Below, one piece after another: positions 62,852 through 64,000 of a stretch of 64,000 nucleotides of DNA. The translations under genes and the position numbers were made by a program. Position 1 is the stretch's first letter, and each line of letters opens with the position of its first letter. Origin of the DNA: Azospirillum canadense (GTDB lineage: Bacteria; Pseudomonadota; Alphaproteobacteria; Azospirillales; Azospirillaceae); the NCBI RefSeq assembly GCF_025961225.1, contig NZ_JAOQNG010000004.1, positions 465,001 to 529,000 on the forward strand, in the 5' to 3' direction. The notes beneath the pieces were generated by a model. That model saw only the letters and a list, made by a program, of their open reading frames with translations. It had not been told where the DNA came from and searched no databases.

Positions 62852-63232
62852 GTGCCGCACTCACACCTCATTTCGATCGTCGACGACGACGAGGGCGTCC
62901 GCTCGGCGACCGCCAGCTTGGTGCGCTCGCTCGGGTTGCGGGTGCAAACCTTCGCCTCGGCGGAGGACTTCCTGAACTCGCCGCGGCGCGACGCGACGGC
63001 GTGCCTGGTCACCGACATCCACATGGGGGGCATGGACGGCTTCGCCCTCCAGGCGGCCGTGCGGCGCCTGGGACTCGGCTTTCCCATCCTGTTCGTCACC
63101 GGGCTGGCGTCGGACCGGCTGCGGGAGCGCGCCTTGCAAGGCGGCGCCAAGGCCTTCTTCACCAAGCCGCTGGATGTCGGGGCGTTCCTGTCCTGCCTGG
63201 AGGATTGCCTTCGCGGCGGGCCGGCTCCCTGA
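62852..63232 (+). CDS. Stand-alone receiver (CheY-like, FixJ-type) protein
   Basis: The 126-residue protein is a single receiver domain: ISIVDDDEGVRSATASL, phospho-acceptor Asp55 in CLVTDIHMGG, Thr in LFVTGLASD and Lys in FTKPLD. I favour the GTG at 62852, which follows GGGGAT and places the acidic pair at the usual distance; a GTG at 62816 would add 12 residues. There is no output domain, so it may relay or buffer phosphate from the upstream kinase. Confidence 0.82.
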   Translation: MPHSHLISIVDDDEGVRSATASLVRSLGLRVQTFASAEDFLNSPRRDATACLVTDIHMGGMDGFALQAAVRRLGLGFPILFVTGLASDRLRERALQGGAKAFFTKPLDVGAFLSCLEDCLRGGPAP

Positions 63233-63339
63233 TCCTCGTCCTATGCGCCGGGAAGGTTCCGGTGCAGAATTAAGAAACGGCAAAGCTCAAGTCGGCTTGG
63301 CTTGGCAGGTACCGGCCTTTGGAAATTCCGGGGTGTGCG

Positions 63340-64000
63340 ATGATCGATCTTGACCGGGCCGGTGCCATGGACGTGCTGCGGCTGGAGGCGGGGGCGCGGA
63401 TCTTCTCGGAAGGGGAGCCGGGCGACCACGCCTACCTGATCGGTTCGGGATCGGTTGAGATCGTGGCCGGACGGGACGGCCCGCCGGTCGTGCTGGCCCG
63501 CCTTGGCGCCGGCGAGCTGATCGGCGAGATGGCGGTGATCGACGACCATCCCCGCTCCGCAACGGCGCGGGCGCTGGAACCGGTCGAGCTGCTGGTGATC
63601 ACCCGGGACGTCCTGCGCGGCTATCTGGAGAAGGCCGACCCTCTGCTCAGCCGTCTGCTGCACGTCCTGATCGCCCGGATGCGCCACGCGCAACGCGCCC
63701 TGGTGCAGCACACGGGCGGCGCACCCTCGGCCCCGGACCCGACGCAGGAGTTACCGGGAGACGGGGAGGGCGACGTTTTCTCCCTGCTGATCGACGACCT
63801 GAAGATTCGGCAGGCCCTGGCCGAGGGCGCGCTCGAACCCTTCTTCCAGCCCATCGTGGAGCTTGGATCGGGACGGCTCGCCGGCTTCGAGACGCTGGTC
63901 CGCTGGCGGCACCCGGAGCGCGGGCTGGTCATGCCCGCCGATTTCATCCCCACCGCGGAACGCAGCGGCCTGATCCGCGCCGTCGACCTCCACGTCTTCG
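63340..64000 (+). CDS. Cyclic-nucleotide-binding / EAL domain protein (3' end outside window)
   Basis: The visible 220 residues start at the ATG at 63340. Residues about 10-110 form a cyclic-nucleotide-binding (Crp-like) domain (LEAGARIFSEGEPGDHAYLI; LGAGELIGEMAVIDDHPRSATARA, with the Glu and Arg of the phosphate-binding cassette). Residues from about 160 begin an EAL domain (LEPFFQPIVELGSGRLAGFETLVRWRHP, FIPTAERSGLI); the signature reads ETL in place of EAL. The domain hydrolyses cyclic di-GMP in active members; later catalytic residues are not visible. It would link cAMP or cGMP (or none) to cyclic di-GMP. Confidence 0.88.
   Translation, partial: MIDLDRAGAMDVLRLEAGARIFSEGEPGDHAYLIGSGSVEIVAGRDGPPVVLARLGAGELIGEMAVIDDHPRSATARALEPVELLVITRDVLRGYLEKADPLLSRLLHVLIARMRHAQRALVQHTGGAPSAPDPTQELPGDGEGDVFSLLIDDLKIRQALAEGALEPFFQPIVELGSGRLAGFETLVRWRHPERGLVMPADFIPTAERSGLIRAVDLHVF

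Overview
The window is high-GC DNA with almost unbroken coding on both strands. Gene content and style point to a free-living alphaproteobacterium of the Rhodospirillales, most like Azospirillum. This is an inference from many ABC importers for organic nitrogen compounds, FixL/FixJ-type signalling, a soluble PAS chemoreceptor, an endoglucanase and a galactofuranose-type enzyme; no rRNA or other taxonomic marker is present. I see no tRNA, rRNA, CRISPR array, insertion sequence, phage gene or replication origin.

Layout. 0-7.6 kb: a truncated metal-chelate/cobalamin binding protein, a YkgJ-type cysteine protein, a double cold-shock protein, a LuxR-type response regulator, a small membrane protein, a uracil permease, an MFS transporter and an aldo/keto reductase. 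7.6-17 kb (all minus): a large hybrid histidine kinase, an ABC exporter, a clan-A glycoside hydrolase, and one polypeptide joining a glycosyltransferase to UDP-galactopyranose mutase. 17-24.6 kb: a ribbon-helix-helix protein, a GMC oxidoreductase with its Tat-exported small subunit, a glyoxalase, an RTX protein, a purine permease and a LysR regulator. 24.8-32 kb (plus): a polyamine-type ABC importer followed by an agmatinase-family ureohydrolase, a carbon-nitrogen hydrolase and a threonine dehydratase. 32-40.2 kb: CysE, a GH5 endoglucanase with two N-terminal binding modules, two flavin-split-barrel genes (one fused to GAF and a C-terminal winged-helix-like region), a hemerythrin-like protein and an orphan E1 alpha/beta pair. 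40.2-50 kb: an IclR-controlled peptide ABC importer with D-aminoacylase, RidA and a D-threonine-aldolase/D-serine-dehydratase-like enzyme, which reads as an N-acyl-D-amino-acid or D-peptide utilisation locus. 50-55.4 kb: a candidate structured RNA, a small protein, rpiA-gnd-tkt and an AraC regulator. 55.8-64 kb: an alpha/beta hydrolase, a flavoprotein disulfide reductase, a PAS-PAS chemoreceptor, and a histidine kinase with two response regulators and the start of a cyclic-nucleotide-binding/EAL protein.

Two regulatory themes cross the window. First, a family of dispersed palindromic repeats sits in gene gaps: three full copies of about 130 bp and several shorter hairpins. In two different ABC importer operons such a repeat lies directly after the solute-binding-protein gene, where it could stabilise that part of the message. 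Second, two divergent promoter regions carry clear operators: a perfect 11-bp inverted repeat between the LysR gene and the polyamine importer, and three copies of a 12-bp motif spaced exactly 20 bp apart between the IclR gene and the peptide importer.
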